From Ophioderma brevispina (Eukaryota > Echinodermata > Ophiuroidea > Amphilepidida > Ophiodermatidae), in contig JAMKCH010084879.1 in the NCBI GenBank assembly GCA_023653785.1, positions 1-64,000 on the forward strand: a stretch of 64,000 bases of DNA, in the 5' to 3' direction. This document shows, one piece after another, positions 37,617 through 49,689 of the stretch. Under the pieces are notes generated by a model, which ran no database searches, had not been told where the DNA came from, and saw nothing but the letters and a program-made list of their open reading frames with translations. Made by a program: the position numbers and the translations under genes. Every line of letters starts with the position of its first letter. The first letter of the stretch is position 1.

Positions 37617-39035
37617 GTACAGCCCTAATAAGGATCAAGGTCATCCCGGGGATTAAACGTTATCAAGTGCTCCGATTTGTTGAAAATTGTGTCAATATTG
37701 TTCGTCGGCCTTATTTTGTGTTTGGCTTTTGGTTTCGTAAGTAGTGGGCAAAATGTACAAGGGTTTCTAAAGGATCTCAAGGGTGACCCAGAATCATTAG
37801 TACCCATCGATGATCCCAAAATGTTTTATTTTTTCCATAGAAAATTCAAATAACATAGGGTAAGCTGGTTATGTCAACTTCTTCTTAAATGAACCTTCAT
37901 AAGAATTTTTGTGAATCGTGAAATCGGACGAACCAAAGTGAAAATACACTCGAGTGTGTTAGAGGTCTGATTTCATCCTTTGGGCTAAGTGAAAAAAAAC
38001 AAAAATGTAGGGGTGTGTTTATCCCTAGGAGTGACCAAGCCTTTTGCTCACATATCCTTTTTGGAAATAGCTTATTAAGCACTCGATACTTTTGATTTTG
38101 GTACCAATAGTAGCTATGGTCATTCTATTTCCCTTGATACCAAGAAAGTACAACATGCCCCTGATGGAAATTCACAGGACGTCCATAAAGACCATTAGGC
38201 ACAAATAATCGTCAATTCAGAAAAAACCAGTGTCACAATAGCGAAAATCAAATTTTGCACCAAAAATATAGGACTATCGATTTTTAAGCGGTTCTGGCTT
38301 CTAAATCATTGAGAAAAGAAAAGACAGTTTTATATACATTACAGAGGGTTTAGTGCTTTTATTTTTTTTTTTTTAATCTTGAGAAAAGTACCAAAAGAGA
38401 ATAGGCCTAATGCTCGGTTGGCAACCAAATGAGCCTTTACTGTCTATAGCGATGTTTAGGTTTATGACATAATATTGACGTCGACTGGGCCATTATTAGT
38501 ACTCATTTTGATATCGAAGGAAAAAGGAGACCCACAGCTCTCTATTGGTACCTACAATCAAAAGTTTTGAGGTGTTTAAAACGAATCCCCAAGGGACACT
38601 AAAGAATGTTGTAAAAAAAAAAAAGCGTGCAGGGAAGAGGGTATCTTGTAAAAGTACACATACATTTTTTAACTTAGCCCAAATGATTGATGTGAAAATC
38701 AGCAACCTCTAAAACACAATTGAGTGTATTTTCACTTTGGTAGTCCGATTTCGTTCAAATTCTTATGAAAGGTTACGGTATATTGAAGTTGGACATTAAA
38801 CCAGCGACCTAATGTTATTCGATTTTATATGGAAAAAAATAAAAATTGGGGCTATAGATGGGGGTTAATAATCATTAGGGAAACACCTGTGATGGTAAAC
38901 AAAACTATGAACAATCAAATTATGTTCTGCTCATTGGCAAGGGGCAATTAGATTTGAACGGATTTAAAAAAAAAAATCTAGAGTTTTGGCATATTTTTGC
39001 ACCGAAGAACATTGAACATTACCAGGGCTGTAGCC
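37617..39035 (+). mobile_element. TIR repeat of the 23.5-kb family, interrupted by another element
   Basis: Left end TACAGCCCTAATAAGGATCA and right end CATTACCAGGGCTGTAGCCC correspond to the ends of 23,536-23,860. The middle is replaced by the long-TIR element at 37,801-38,869. It is an example of nested insertion. Confidence 0.65.
37801..38869. mobile_element. Long-TIR (about 350-bp arm) element with 9-bp target duplication, Mutator-like
   Basis: A perfect direct repeat, AATCATTAG, flanks it at 37,792-37,800 and 38,870-38,878. The arms align inverted over roughly 350 bp. Shared landmarks are TTTATTTTTTCCATA, CATAAGAATTT, CCAAAGTGAAAATACACTC and GGTACCAATAG. It is absent from copy A. A 9-bp TSD plus very long TIRs is the signature of Mutator-like elements. 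No MURA-type transposase is visible, so it is non-autonomous or a foldback derivative. Confidence 0.75.
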
Positions 39036-41892
39036 CTTATTCTATAAAGTCCCCCATTTCCCCAGATGTTGGACCCAAAACAATTATGTTCAGTACCCTT
39101 CAAACTATAGAAGAAAAATATCTTCAAAAATTCCCCACACGTCTAGAATAGGATTCTCGGTTAAACCCTACTAGAAAGAAAGAAGAAAAACACGAAGACG
39201 AAAACAGTGTTTTTAATTATGATGTAAGGGGAATGTAGGAAAGAACTTCAGGTATTTTTTCTAGAGGTGTTAATGTATGATATTAATTTGCAGTTTGAAA
39301 GTTTTAAAATTTTTAAAATGTGATTCATCCTAATCATTGGTTATAAAATAAACTTAAAACCTACGAGACGAATAATAATATTATTTTCTAGAGACACACT
39401 TTTAAGGCTTAGCCTGACCTTGAGAAGTTGGATATATTGAGGCCTTAAAAAATTTGACAATGGTCTGACCTAATTGACAAAAGTGGTGTTCTAGTGTTTC
39501 TACTGTTCTATGGTCAATCAAATACTTTAAAATAAGTTTTACTGGCTAAGATGGTAAAACCCTTCATAAACCTCTCGGATTGAAGTAAGATTGTGGGATC
39601 TGCTATCTTAGTTGAAATGCTGAGATCTACTTTAAAGTATTAGTTGTTTACTCAAAGGCATCAAACATTTCTTCAGCAGAAAGCAGTCGTACCAGCTTCT
39701 AGTTATCCAACCGCTGTAAGCCGTCGTTTAATTATAGGTAATTAAAATGCCTTTACTTCGTTCTAGCTAATTATATTTTACATTGAATAAAGGCAAAATA
39801 GTGTTAGAGTTTAACGTAACATTTTCGATCTCAGGCATTGAAATACCCATTTCTCAATTTACCATTCATTAACAGCAAGATGCGGGTTCTCCTAAAATCA
39901 GAGTGTCTTTTCCGATGTCCTTGTCACTTGAACAGTTAACGCATAAGGGGTCTGCCCTTCCGTTAGTGCATGGGGGGGGGGGGGGGGGCATTCATTTTTA
40001 CAGCTTAAGGATTTTTAGATTGAAACCCACCACATGTTAGCAGGCTTCAAAGCATCAACCAATAAAAGAAAGAAACAAAAAAAACTGAAATCAGAACAAA
40101 TATACAAACAACCAAAAAACAAGAACCAAACACAAACACAAAAACATAAACCAAATATATAGCACCGTTAAAAAACGCCGCCCCGAAAAAAGGGCCATTA
40201 GGACCCCACCCTATGGCAGTTGTTAAGTGTTAAGAACATATATCGGAAGAACATCCTTGCTCTTAGAAGGACGTCACATAGTTTCTCAACAAGTAGTTAC
40301 CCGAATATAAAATTAACCAAAACATTGATGCGAATCGAAAATTTGCTGAAGGAAGATATGCGACTCCCTTTAAAGGGTTTTGAATTGTAATTGATGAAAC
40401 ATTGTCTCTAAACTTCAAAAGTAATTGTAACACTGCTGAACTCGCACTACATTCACAGCAAGAAGTTATACACTATAGTTAATTGAATAAAACATTTCAA
40501 AATATATTTACAAAAACATTTCTATATTTAAGGTATTTGTTTTAAACAATCAAGATATAAGTAGAAAAAATGCTACGGTATATGATTCAAGTAAGATGAG
40601 TACAGGTGTACATCGATTTTTACAGATCAGAATGTCGATTTGTCGACCAGACTTACCGTATTAAATTACACCCACCTTCTAAATATTGATTTTTTGTTGG
40701 TTCGCTTATGTTTTTGTGGTATGTGGGTATTGGCCATTAAAAGAGGTGGATAGAATCGGTTTTTTTTGTTTTTTTTTTTTTTTTTTTTAATGTTTCTATG
40801 AACCACCCGAAGAGAATGCAAAACAGATGAAGACCTGTTTATCAGATATGCGAATGTGTTTGAGTTGGCGTCGTCTCTTAATTGTGTGGTAACGTTGTTA
40901 ATATGTATAAGCAACACAACAATTGATTGTCACCTCGTTTTTACCAAACGACTCCTTGTTTCAATTCGACCACAAATGAAGGTATTGAAGTTTGACTCTG
41001 TTAACGCGTCATAGTAACGAGGGCGTTGTGTTTATAAGAGAATTTTGAAATTCAAGTGCCTCTAAATTAGCGGAATTAAGTTCTCGGGGAGGAAACTGAA
41101 ACCTTTCATTGTTGCCTCTTAATAAGGGACACAGTGGGATTATTGCTGAAATGCCATTTTTACACTGCAATATAACATTATTGATAGAAGTGTTAAAAAA
41201 AGTAGTTCAAACTGTTTTCAGTGGGAGAACCACAACAATTGATACCCAAACCAAACCAAAACATTAAAAAAGACAGTTTAAAGACAAAAGATACGAATAA
41301 AATTGTCATCCTAAACTCGGCGTCACATAGTCTCACTGCAGAGGCTGTTTTTTTTGTGATAGTCCATTTTTGTACATATTAAAAATACATGAAAAAGGCA
41401 GGTTTTATATCGCTGATGTGAACGGTTGTATGCTTGTCATTTTGTCTTATCTCGTCTGTTCACCTATGCAATTGGAATTGAGGATATTCCGTTCGTTATC
41501 ATATTTTTATTTACACTTCTCAAATATGCATGATGATCATGCTTAAAGGGTTCAAGACCTGGTTTATTTAAAAACTGCCATTGACGGAATATGAATTGGA
41601 ACATCCAGTATGAGTATGTAAAAATTGTTTGTACTAAGATGACAAGATGAACTACAAAACTCAAATAGGCGCCATCGGGTAAAAAAGGTGACAAGGACGA
41701 GTGAAGGAAGGAAAGGAAGGAACGACGAACCGCGTGTAGCGATATGAACATCATGGACCCGTGCGTCCTTCAAGTTGACCCCCTGACAGCGAACAGAACT
41801 AAATTGTAAAATGTTTGGTGTTAAATTATTTCCAACCAAGCACTGGGAAAAGGTTATTTTATGTCCAGGGTAATTTTTGCATGTTCAATAAG

Positions 41893-42935
41893 ACACACAC
41901 TGGCCAAAAGGATTGCAACCATTCAGAAAACGAAATTCATTAATCAACAATTGATTTCAAATTATGACCATGGATTCTTAACCACTCAATACGTATTTAA
42001 ATTCCCAAGTTGTGTTTTTCATACAGAGTTTCCCCAAAATCCAAGAAGAGAGTGAAAAAAAAAACGTTTGATTTGATTGTCATGTTCCCTAAATATGGCG
42101 GATAAAAGGAACAGCAAACGATAACATGTCGATTGCACTCTCAGAAGGAAACAGGACACAGAGCCCAAAAAAGATATGGCTTCAAAACAGCCACTCTTAA
42201 TGGTTAGTACGGGCAGTAGATTACTTAAAATTTTATGGGAGAAACAATCAGGTGGTTGTGTGGATCGGAAACGAGATAAGTCATTGAAAGACGTGGGTCC
42301 TTGAAATATTCGAGAAATCAGAGACACCTGAAATGAAATTTGCAATTCTAATGAATAACTCCACTTGGGGTGTTTTACGCCAAATCATGTGTAAATTTAC
42401 GGCGGGTTTCACATTACATGACAAACAGGAACCCACCCCAATGTCAACGGTCTGTCATTTAAAAGTTGTTTCAGGTTGATCACGTGACCTGTTCCTGCAT
42501 TAAATTTCCCGATGTCCACGGGGGTGAACGGGGCACCAATTTTTATTGACATTATCTCATTTCCCGTAGCATACAAACACACAATTTTTCGCCCCCCTAA
42601 ACAGTAAGGAGTAGACCCTGACAAACTCGTGTAAAGTTCATTAGCGACTATTTTGCCAGGCCATTTTGATAGTCCTCTGCACTGTATTCCTGATGGAGTG
42701 CAATCGGAAAGTTATCATTAGCCAGTTCTTTTAACCCGCCAATTAATGGGAAAAATGAAAATAAAATTAAAGTTTGTCGCACCCACGATTGAGTCGGGGA
42801 AACATCATATGTTTGAAAAACCCCCAATTTGACATAATTACGTAATGTGTAGTCAAGAACTCACTGATACAATTTTTTTATCAATTTTGAAATAAATTGC
42901 TTTCTGCATGTTGCAATACTTTGGCCAGTGTGTGT
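41893..42935. mobile_element. Tc1-like-ended non-autonomous element, copy B only
   Basis: Left end ACACACACTGGCCAAAAGGA then TTGCAAC. The inverse of the right end is ACACACACTGGCCAAAGTAT then TGCAAC. CACTGGCCAAAA-type termini are characteristic of Tc1-family transposons. Copy A passes from GTTCAAAAAATTTATAT to GGCCTACG without it (about 28,350). The 1.04-kb interior holds frames of up to 108 codons with no DDE transposase motif. Confidence 0.72.
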
Positions 42936-45079
42936 ATATAGGCCTACGGTGTCATATACACGACCTACGTTTAGGTTTTTTAAATTTAAATTCAGAGCTA
43001 CAACATAGGAAGTCGTGTGTGATTATTGGGAAGAGAAAAACAAACCTTTCTTGCCAGATCAGTTGGTTAGATGAGTTGTTTGTGTAATAGATCGAGAGAA
43101 AAAAAAAAACTGCCCGTTTTTGTATATAGCCTTGCCATAAGTGAATGAAACTGGGAAAAGAGGTTGTGCTGGAATTTTGGGTGCAATATTGTCTTTCACA
43201 GAAATGCCAGGCAGAGAAGTGTGCAGCCGGTCTATCGGCCAAAGCCAAGTGGAGCAAAATGGTTGTTTTGTTTCGCCTCGCTTCTTGATTTGTATCATTT
43301 TTTTATATTTTTTATTATTGTTCATATTTTGACTTTTCCATTTTGTTACACGGTGCAGTTTGCTCCATTTTGAACCTCAAACTACGGCACTGGTCTGGGG
43401 GAAAGGAAAAATTTCATCCGATTGACGCCTATTCGACTGAGTTCACAAACGAGCAAAATTAAGACCAGAAAAGTTGAAATTGCATTGACCGATTTTCGCA
43501 CATAAGTCGTACCTGCCGATTAACACAATTTCAATTACGTAACTATTCCGTTCGAACATTCCCTACATTCAGCGCCAAAGCTAGTGGGCTGCCGGACAAT
43601 AAGAATATTTGATATAGGAATGTCTAAAAAATATAATAACCAAATGTCTATCTCGTCGGCTCATATTTGAAATTATTGCAATGGCAATTTGCTTGCTTGG
43701 ACGAGCAATGCCAGACGTGCTGACTAGCAAGAACAGCAGGCATAAATGCCCGCTTTACGCAGAAACAGAAGAAAGAAAATGTCTTTTCCTAAAGTGCAAT
43801 CATGCAATTTGTATCTTGATTTCTCACATAATATATACATACAGAAAATATCTTGAATATTTAACATTCAAACATATATTACACCATATTGCACAATATA
43901 AAGAGACGTAAGATTTAAAAAAATAGATATAGACATGTACGTTGTGCAATTACTTCGAAACACAGTTTTTTGACACTTAGTCAGCACTGAGAAATAGATT
44001 GGTTTTGAAGGACTTCATCCTTGGACAAACTTTCTTAAGCGCTTTTGAAAATTGTGACATGTTGAGATGCCTGCTTGGGACCATGACAATGACAATTCCC
44101 GTAGTTTCCATCAAGAAGATCTCCGAGCTTCCATTCTAGTCCTAGTGACAAAACTTTCAAATATTTAAAGAACCCTCCTAGCGTTTTTTTTTGGAGTTAT
44201 TTCCCCCAATGCTGTAGGATGGTTTCAGAAGTAGAAATACTGTGCTATAAGGTGATGGTTTTTTATTAAACAGAAAGAAGAAACACCATGACAGGCAATT
44301 TTGACTTCCTCAGAGGATATATTTTTCAAATCCGGGGCAAAGCGTCTGACCTATGTTTAGAGTCATTTGGACAAGTGAACATGCATACAAAGACAGCATT
44401 CTGTTCAGTTATCTTGGTCATTTATATGTTATAAGTATTGTGCGAAAAATACGCTGGCATCCAAGCTTTGTGACCTATGTGTGATGCATTGTTTATGTAT
44501 TGTATTCACAGTTAGGAGTTAATATAGATATCTGTTACAAAACAGAAGGAAACCGGCGGGTTAATTTTAATAAGTTTTTTTTTTGGTTTAATTTTGTTTT
44601 TGTGATTTTTTAAAACTCGTGAGTTTGGAAAATAAGCTATAAGCGGTTGGGGTTTGGTGGCATGTGTTCGGTTAATATAAAGAAAAGATTAAATCTACTT
44701 CGTGTATAAGTCTTTTGAATACCTTGTATTCCTTGTCCCAATTTATGGCTAAGGAAAAGTATTGATACGATTTTAGAGAGCATGGGGACATTTCCAGAAA
44801 AACAAATAAATGCGCCCCCCAATTGTTTTTGTGTGATTTTGTTGGGTGTGTGCGCTCATATATTTAGAACCGTTACCAATTGTATTAAGCCAAGCCCCGA
44901 AAACGAACGCAATTAAAAATAAGCCCTAAATGCCGTTTTGTGTAATAAAATGACATTTAGATTTTTGTCTGTGTGTTTTAAGAAAAGGTTAATAGGCCTA
45001 TACATTCGTTTGTTACATATTTTCTTAAATAACGTGTGGAATACATTGCCTAGTAAAATGATTAGTATGGATTAAATGC

Positions 45080-45248
45080 ATTTCAGGATGGGAGAGGTCG
45101 AGGGGCGAACATGATGACGGTTGAGGATCGACCTGCTGTCCCTGCTCCCCTCCGTCAGCGCTCTTCCCCTCACCGACTGCCAGAAGAGACAGCCCCGTCC
45201 TGATTTACTCCAATTGCGTGCTAAAGTCCCTCCATTTTCTCTCGATCA
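45080..45248. other. GC-rich block found only in copy B
   Basis: About 170 bases, much richer in G+C than its surroundings (CCTGCTGTCCCTGCTCCCCT, then CCGTCAGCGCTC), replace a few bases of copy A between CAGGATGGG and TAGGATATCATAG. Both strands have short frames with coding-like composition, but none is recognised. Possibly an inserted exon fragment or filler sequence. Confidence 0.4.
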
Positions 45249-45424
45249 CGGTTAGGATATCATAGTTAGAGATTCATCAAGGTCTTACATTTCGCTTTTA
45301 CAACACCATTGTTGTTATTTATCATTTCTTCAGAATTCTTTATCTCTGTCACGCAATCTGTTCCTGGTTTCTCTCCTTTATCGGCCGTTCTCACTTTTCG
45401 CATTTGCCTGTGTAACTCACTTTC

Positions 45425-45774
45425 CAGGGGAGGGCGGCCAAGAAATTCCATTGGTTTAACACATAAAAAGGAAATCTTGACGAAAAATTCTTATTTTTTT
45501 TATATGTTGTTAAGGAATATTTTCTCATTCCAAAACCGTTGGAGTTGAAGAATCAACTCCAGCTGGAAGGGGGTTTATTTCTGAATTATTTTGCATGAAT
45601 AACGAACGAGAACACGAGGTCGTATGTGGGTCATGTGGAAAACCCATGACGCGCCCACACAACGCACTCCAAATTAGTTTGGTGGTTTGGCACTCTAGTA
45701 TTGCTTGTAATTTCATTGACATTTTTGTGATGTGCTATAATGAATGAGGCTTGGCCGCCCTCTGCGACTCCCTG
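45425..45774. mobile_element. hAT-like MITE (350 bp), copy B only
   Basis: Starts CAGGGGAGGGCGGCCAAG. The inverse of the right end is CAGGGAGTCGCAGAGGGCGG then CCAAG. The flanks CTCACTTT / TTCACTGT are an imperfect 8-bp target repeat. Copy A runs AAATCACTTTCCTTCTTTCC uninterrupted (about 30,468). An internal small hairpin lies at GGAGTTGAAGAATCAACTCC (45,541). Confidence 0.62.
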
Positions 45775-47099
45775 TTCACTGTTCCTTCTTTCCTTCGCTC
45801 TCCCCCTCTCTTTCCTCTTTCTCTTCATCCCACTTTCTCTCTTCCTTCTCTATTGTTTAAATTAAATGGTTTCTTTCATCCTCCCCGAATCACTTGCACG
45901 TCTTCTTCCTCCCATTTCGTTTCGTATACAAACACCCTTTAAACACGAAAAAAAGAAAACCACAACCCAATTTTCCAAAATGTGTATTTCTCCTCACACG
46001 AAAATGGTTCAGACCAGTCTACGCAGGGAGGCCATTTCTCGCATTGTTCACTTTTTTTGTGCATTTCTTTCCTATATAGCAGTTCCTTTGGGAAACCTCA
46101 AATCAAATCTAATCTACAAGGCGAACCACTCTTTTGGTTCACAATCTTTCACACATCTTTCTTTTCAACGGCCCGACCATATCCGCAGTCAGACCTTCAT
46201 AATTTTATAACTCACAGAAAAAAGTCATTCTTTTATAGTTTTTCCTTGTTACAAGTATTATAGTATAGTACGCTAAAAGAGTAGTCCAAAATGGTCATTG
46301 AAGAGAAAGATTGACTCGTTTTGATTATACCGAGTTAAAATTCTGACATCAGAGGTTGTTGAACGCGATTTACATTCAAAGATTGGCTTAGGTAGATCGG
46401 CATTTATTGAACTGCATTATTCAGCCCAACCTAATCTGGCTTAACACACACTTGCAGTTCTGTTTATCATAGGAGCAACTCGGGCACTTTAACTACATAG
46501 TATAATGTATTTTGGTAGAGCTGCAAAATAGGATTACTAACTTGATGAAACCTTAAAACATGAGGTTTTTGCCATTGATTGTTTGACATTTCAGCTGACT
46601 GATGGCAAACAAGGATCTCCATCACTTTTCTAGTGGACATTTCTCCTATAAAATGATAACTTCATTTGCTTTGGAATGGAACTCTACATTTTAACGAATC
46701 ACGTCTGATTTAAACTCTATTTGAACACTCTAATCGTTTAAAAAAATCAACTAGTGGACCCCTAGGCCATGCAATTTTGTTATTATTCTCGAGAAACATG
46801 CGAAAATTAAAACTTACCACCGTGGCTGCGAAAGGTAAAAAGGTGGGCATATCTTAATTGATTAAACTAAACTTGAAAAAATGATAAAAAATGGTCGCGC
46901 ATGCAAATAACCGCCGCCTTCGTATCATTTTTGTTTCTTAATTTGTGTGTGGTCCAATTTTAGATAGATGATAATTTCGATTGATTGTTTTGTATGACAC
47001 CACGTGGTGTTCCATTGGTTGAACATCGAAAACTATAATGGGAACGTGGAAGTTGGAAACAGGAAAATAAAGTGGTCAAAATTTACTCCGTTTAATATA

Positions 47100-47783
47100 G
47101 TAAAATTATCTGGTCTAAATTACCACAACACGGCAGGCATTGACAATAATTAAGACAATATTACTTAAATCAACAGCATGGCATTAATTTGTTTTCGTTA
47201 ATTCAACTTTGACCGCTTTATTTTTTTCTCTAATTTTAAGGGATCGTCATTGAATAGTTCCAAGCAGGCATCTCAACACATACATCAATAACAATCGCTG
47301 ACGAACAACACTGGGAAAAAGGCTATTGTGGTGTGGGATAATTGTCAGTGCTGTGTAGGAGGTGAGTCAAAATAAACGTAACTCGGTATCATTTATTTCC
47401 ATTTTTATAATATATCTTATCAAAGTTTTTGTACAAAAAATAATTACTCGTTTTATCAGTCACATACTCATAATACCATATTTATGTAAAACTATGTATA
47501 TGACTAATATGTATATGACTAAAATGTGACCATAGTAATCCTTTATAGATGTTTAATATGTTACACCTTTTTTTGATTGGCAACTTGCATAACATTTGGC
47601 AATTTGTAAAGACGCAGAAATATGTAATGGGAAGAAAAGAAACAAAAGAAAAAAGAAACCTAAATATTGAAGAATGCACAAATGGGTTATGTAGACGAGA
47701 AACAAAAAACAAAAAGAAAGGAAAAACAAACAAACAAAGCAAAACAACACAAACACCCAAAAATAAACAAAGAAGCGTGAATA
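47100..47783. mobile_element. Copy B-specific 680-bp insertion near the duplication end
   Basis: Copy A goes from TTTATTCCATTTGAAGTCAA to GGTAATAGCCATGAAG within 75 bases. Copy B has about 700 bases here, including GTAGGAGGTGAGTCAAAATA (a mariner-terminus-like string) and an A-rich stretch at 47,630-47,770 (AAACAAA repeats). No paired termini were found, so the class is unknown. Confidence 0.45.
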
Positions 47784-47922
47784 AGGTTATAGCCATGTAG
47801 AAGATGGGTAATGACTTTTCGATTTATCTATATGCTTTTAATATTTGGTAATATTCTGGCATTATGAAATAGCGAATTCATAGAATAATTTTAGAATAAA
47901 TTTAATCACTATTTTACGTTAC

Positions 47923-48351
47923 TTGATGGATATTTATTTTCCTTTAAAATGTTTACGGAAGCTGAGACTACATCACAATAAAGGACGGAATTTCAACCTA
48001 CTTAAAATGCTAGATCTAAACGCCAGAACACATTTAAAAAGGTCAAATATTCTTAGGTCTAATTTAGTAGATTTGGTATTTTTTGAATTAAGACACTTTT
48101 GCAGTTTTGGGTTACTGCTGCAAGGAGCTTGTAAAAATACACAAGGCGCTTTTGTTCAGCTGACGGATACAGATTTTAAAGCTACGCTCGTTATAGCTGA
48201 TGCACAATTAAGAACCCATAAACTGGTATGCTTAAAAGCTATTGAAAATGATCCAAAAGGTTTCTTGCTACATAAGAATAACACTATAATCACGAAAATA
48301 TTGGATAAGGTGGCAGACGGACAGACAGAGAGACGTGTGCATGTACAATAG
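47923..48351 (+). other. 142-codon ORF, family unknown
   Basis: Starts with ATG ATG and ends at TAG 48,349-48,351. It is the longest plus-strand frame outside simple repeats in the right half of the window. The translation is basic and balanced (KCLRKLRLHHNKGRNFNLLK early, GAFVQLTDTDFKATLVIADA in the middle). I recognise no domain, signal peptide or membrane segment. It lies about 1.1 kb beyond the last exon of the channel gene, on the other strand. A transposon-derived or chance ORF is as likely as a gene. Confidence 0.25.
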
Positions 48352-48420
48352 TGCGTAATCACAGAGTTAATCGCACGTACCTGGATGCCAGAAATCTAAA
48401 ATTAGAGGTTAATGGCTGAA

Positions 48421-48579
48421 TATTTTTAGCTTCGAGTGCATTGGCCAAAAATCAATGCACGCGCCCTCAGTTTGACGACGAATAATGCCACAAGCCCCGC
48501 AGGGGGGCGTGCCATTATGAGTCTGGTCAAACTGACGCAAGTGCATTGATTTTTGCCATTGCACGAGAAACTAAAAATA
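48421..48579. mobile_element. Short foldback MITE with about 65-bp arms
   Basis: The left arm TATTTTTAGCTTCGAGTGCA then TTGGCCAAAAATCAATGCAC is matched by the inverse of the right arm (TATTTTTAGTTTCTCGTGCA then ATGGCAAAAATCAATGCAC) and continues through CAGTTTGAC. The loop is GC-rich (AAGCCCCGCAGGGGGGC). It would fold into a long hairpin in single-stranded DNA or RNA. Confidence 0.75.
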
Positions 48580-48599
48580 TACAGACATTAACCTAATTC

Positions 48600-49455
48600 A
48601 TAAACAATAGACAGTTTTACAAGAAAAATCTGAATATGTCATGAAATCCAATGCAGTAATGTTTCTAACGAAAAGATGCACATACCCGCTCATAAAATGA
48701 ATCAATCCAACGTCGCGCGTAAACGTTCTAGGCACTCCGCGTACTCTTATTAACATACGCACCATGCAATGACAAATATCAATGCATGGTTTTTGTCCAA
48801 TCATATTTCCTCTCTCATAATAAATGTTTATGAATGCAACATAAAACGATGAACAAGTGAAAAACAAGGCATGCCAGGTACGTTGAATATTTGAAAGTGG
48901 GAGGGATGTAAGACAATACAATAGTCCATCCATTGACGGAGAAGAGTATACACTATTTCAACATTGCAGAATTGTGTACAAGTATGCAAGCAGGTGTCTG
49001 GGTTTAGCCTTTTTTGCTTCTTTCTGTAATTGGTTTTAAACCGGTTACATAGATTTTGACTCATAATATTTGTAATTCCTTGAAAAGATCCATTTTTTTT
49101 CACCTGGAGGCCAGTTTGCCAAGGATTTTGAAATGAATACATCGGAGTTGGAGACATTCTACATAAAATGAGCGCCCTCATACTCAGTAGCTGCAATCCT
49201 GAATATTAAGACGGTCAACAATCTTGTATCTTTATGAAATAGTTGTTGAATTTGAAGGACACTCAAAATACTATTTACCTGTTTGAAAAATGTTTGAAAT
49301 TGCTGCAACCGATTTTCGAAGAATTCAAGGACGGCCTCGTCTAACTTCCAGTCTCATGCGTCCATGTTATTAATAACAATGATCGTGATAATTTCAGTAA
49401 TAAAATGAACGAAACATTTTCAAGGAATTACAGATACAAACAGTATCATAGCGAC
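48600..49455. other. Downstream flank of the channel gene
   Basis: On the minus strand this would include the 3' UTR of the Cys-loop channel (stop at 49,456). I see no unambiguous AATAAA close to the stop on that strand. Minus-strand frames at 48,598-48,933 and 48,828-49,196 have no domain. One exon-like stretch (49,105-49,189, minus) is bounded by CAG and GTGAAA, but its splice acceptor lacks a good pyrimidine tract. Confidence 0.3.
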
Positions 49456-49689
49456 TCATGATCTCATGTAGTAAATCCAATAGCCAACGTTGAACATCAT
49501 AAAACAGAGGGGATAACCCATCCTGGCACATGCATCTAGTTTTGTGGCTGTCCATATTGGCGTCTTCACTGTTGGAACTGGGCCTGCGGTGTTATCATCT
49601 GGTGGCAATTGACGGAAACCTTTACTTATGTCATTGGGTACGCACGCTTCTACGTCTTCAAGTTTCTTCAGTTTGGCTTTTGCTCGATT
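49456..49689 (-). CDS. Cys-loop ligand-gated channel, last exon (intracellular loop, TM4, stop)
   Basis: After a splice acceptor (CATATCTTCTTAG just before 49,689) the frame is open for 77 codons to TGA at 49,456-49,458. The first part, NRAKAKLKKLEDVEACVPND, is a short charged cytoplasmic loop. The end has the family's pre-TM4 and TM4 pattern: LDACARMGYP, then LCFMMFNVGYWIYYM, matching the canonical xDxxARxxFPxxFxxFNxxYWxxY of GABA-A, glycine and GluCl subunits. The exon starts in phase 0 and joins in frame to the TM3 exon at 59,281-59,370 (...YLLVLE|NRAKAK), leaving a 9.6-kb intron. The frame is intact. It forms the C-terminal part of a pentameric plasma-membrane channel subunit. Subfamily is unresolved. 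Confidence 0.88.
   Translation of the reverse strand, partial: NRAKAKLKKLEDVEACVPNDISKGFRQLPPDDNTAGPVPTVKTPIWTATKLDACARMGYPLCFMMFNVGYWIYYMRS

Larger units (their letters stand above)
32930..47815 (+). repeat. Segmental tandem duplication, copy B
   Basis: Head-to-tail partner of copy A. It is about 2.4 kb longer because of extra insertions. The 34.6-36.25 kb part is nearly identical to 21.2-22.93 kb, including long runs without a difference around 35,540-35,800. The 37-47.1 kb part differs by many single-base indels and substitutions. After an extra 680-bp block the right end rejoins copy A at GGTTATAGCCATGTAGAAGA (47,784). Confidence 0.9.

Noticed and set aside
47482..47800. Phe-rich 104-codon minus ORF and Lys-rich 83-codon plus ORF
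   Set aside because: Opposite readings of an A-rich tract; composition alone explains both.
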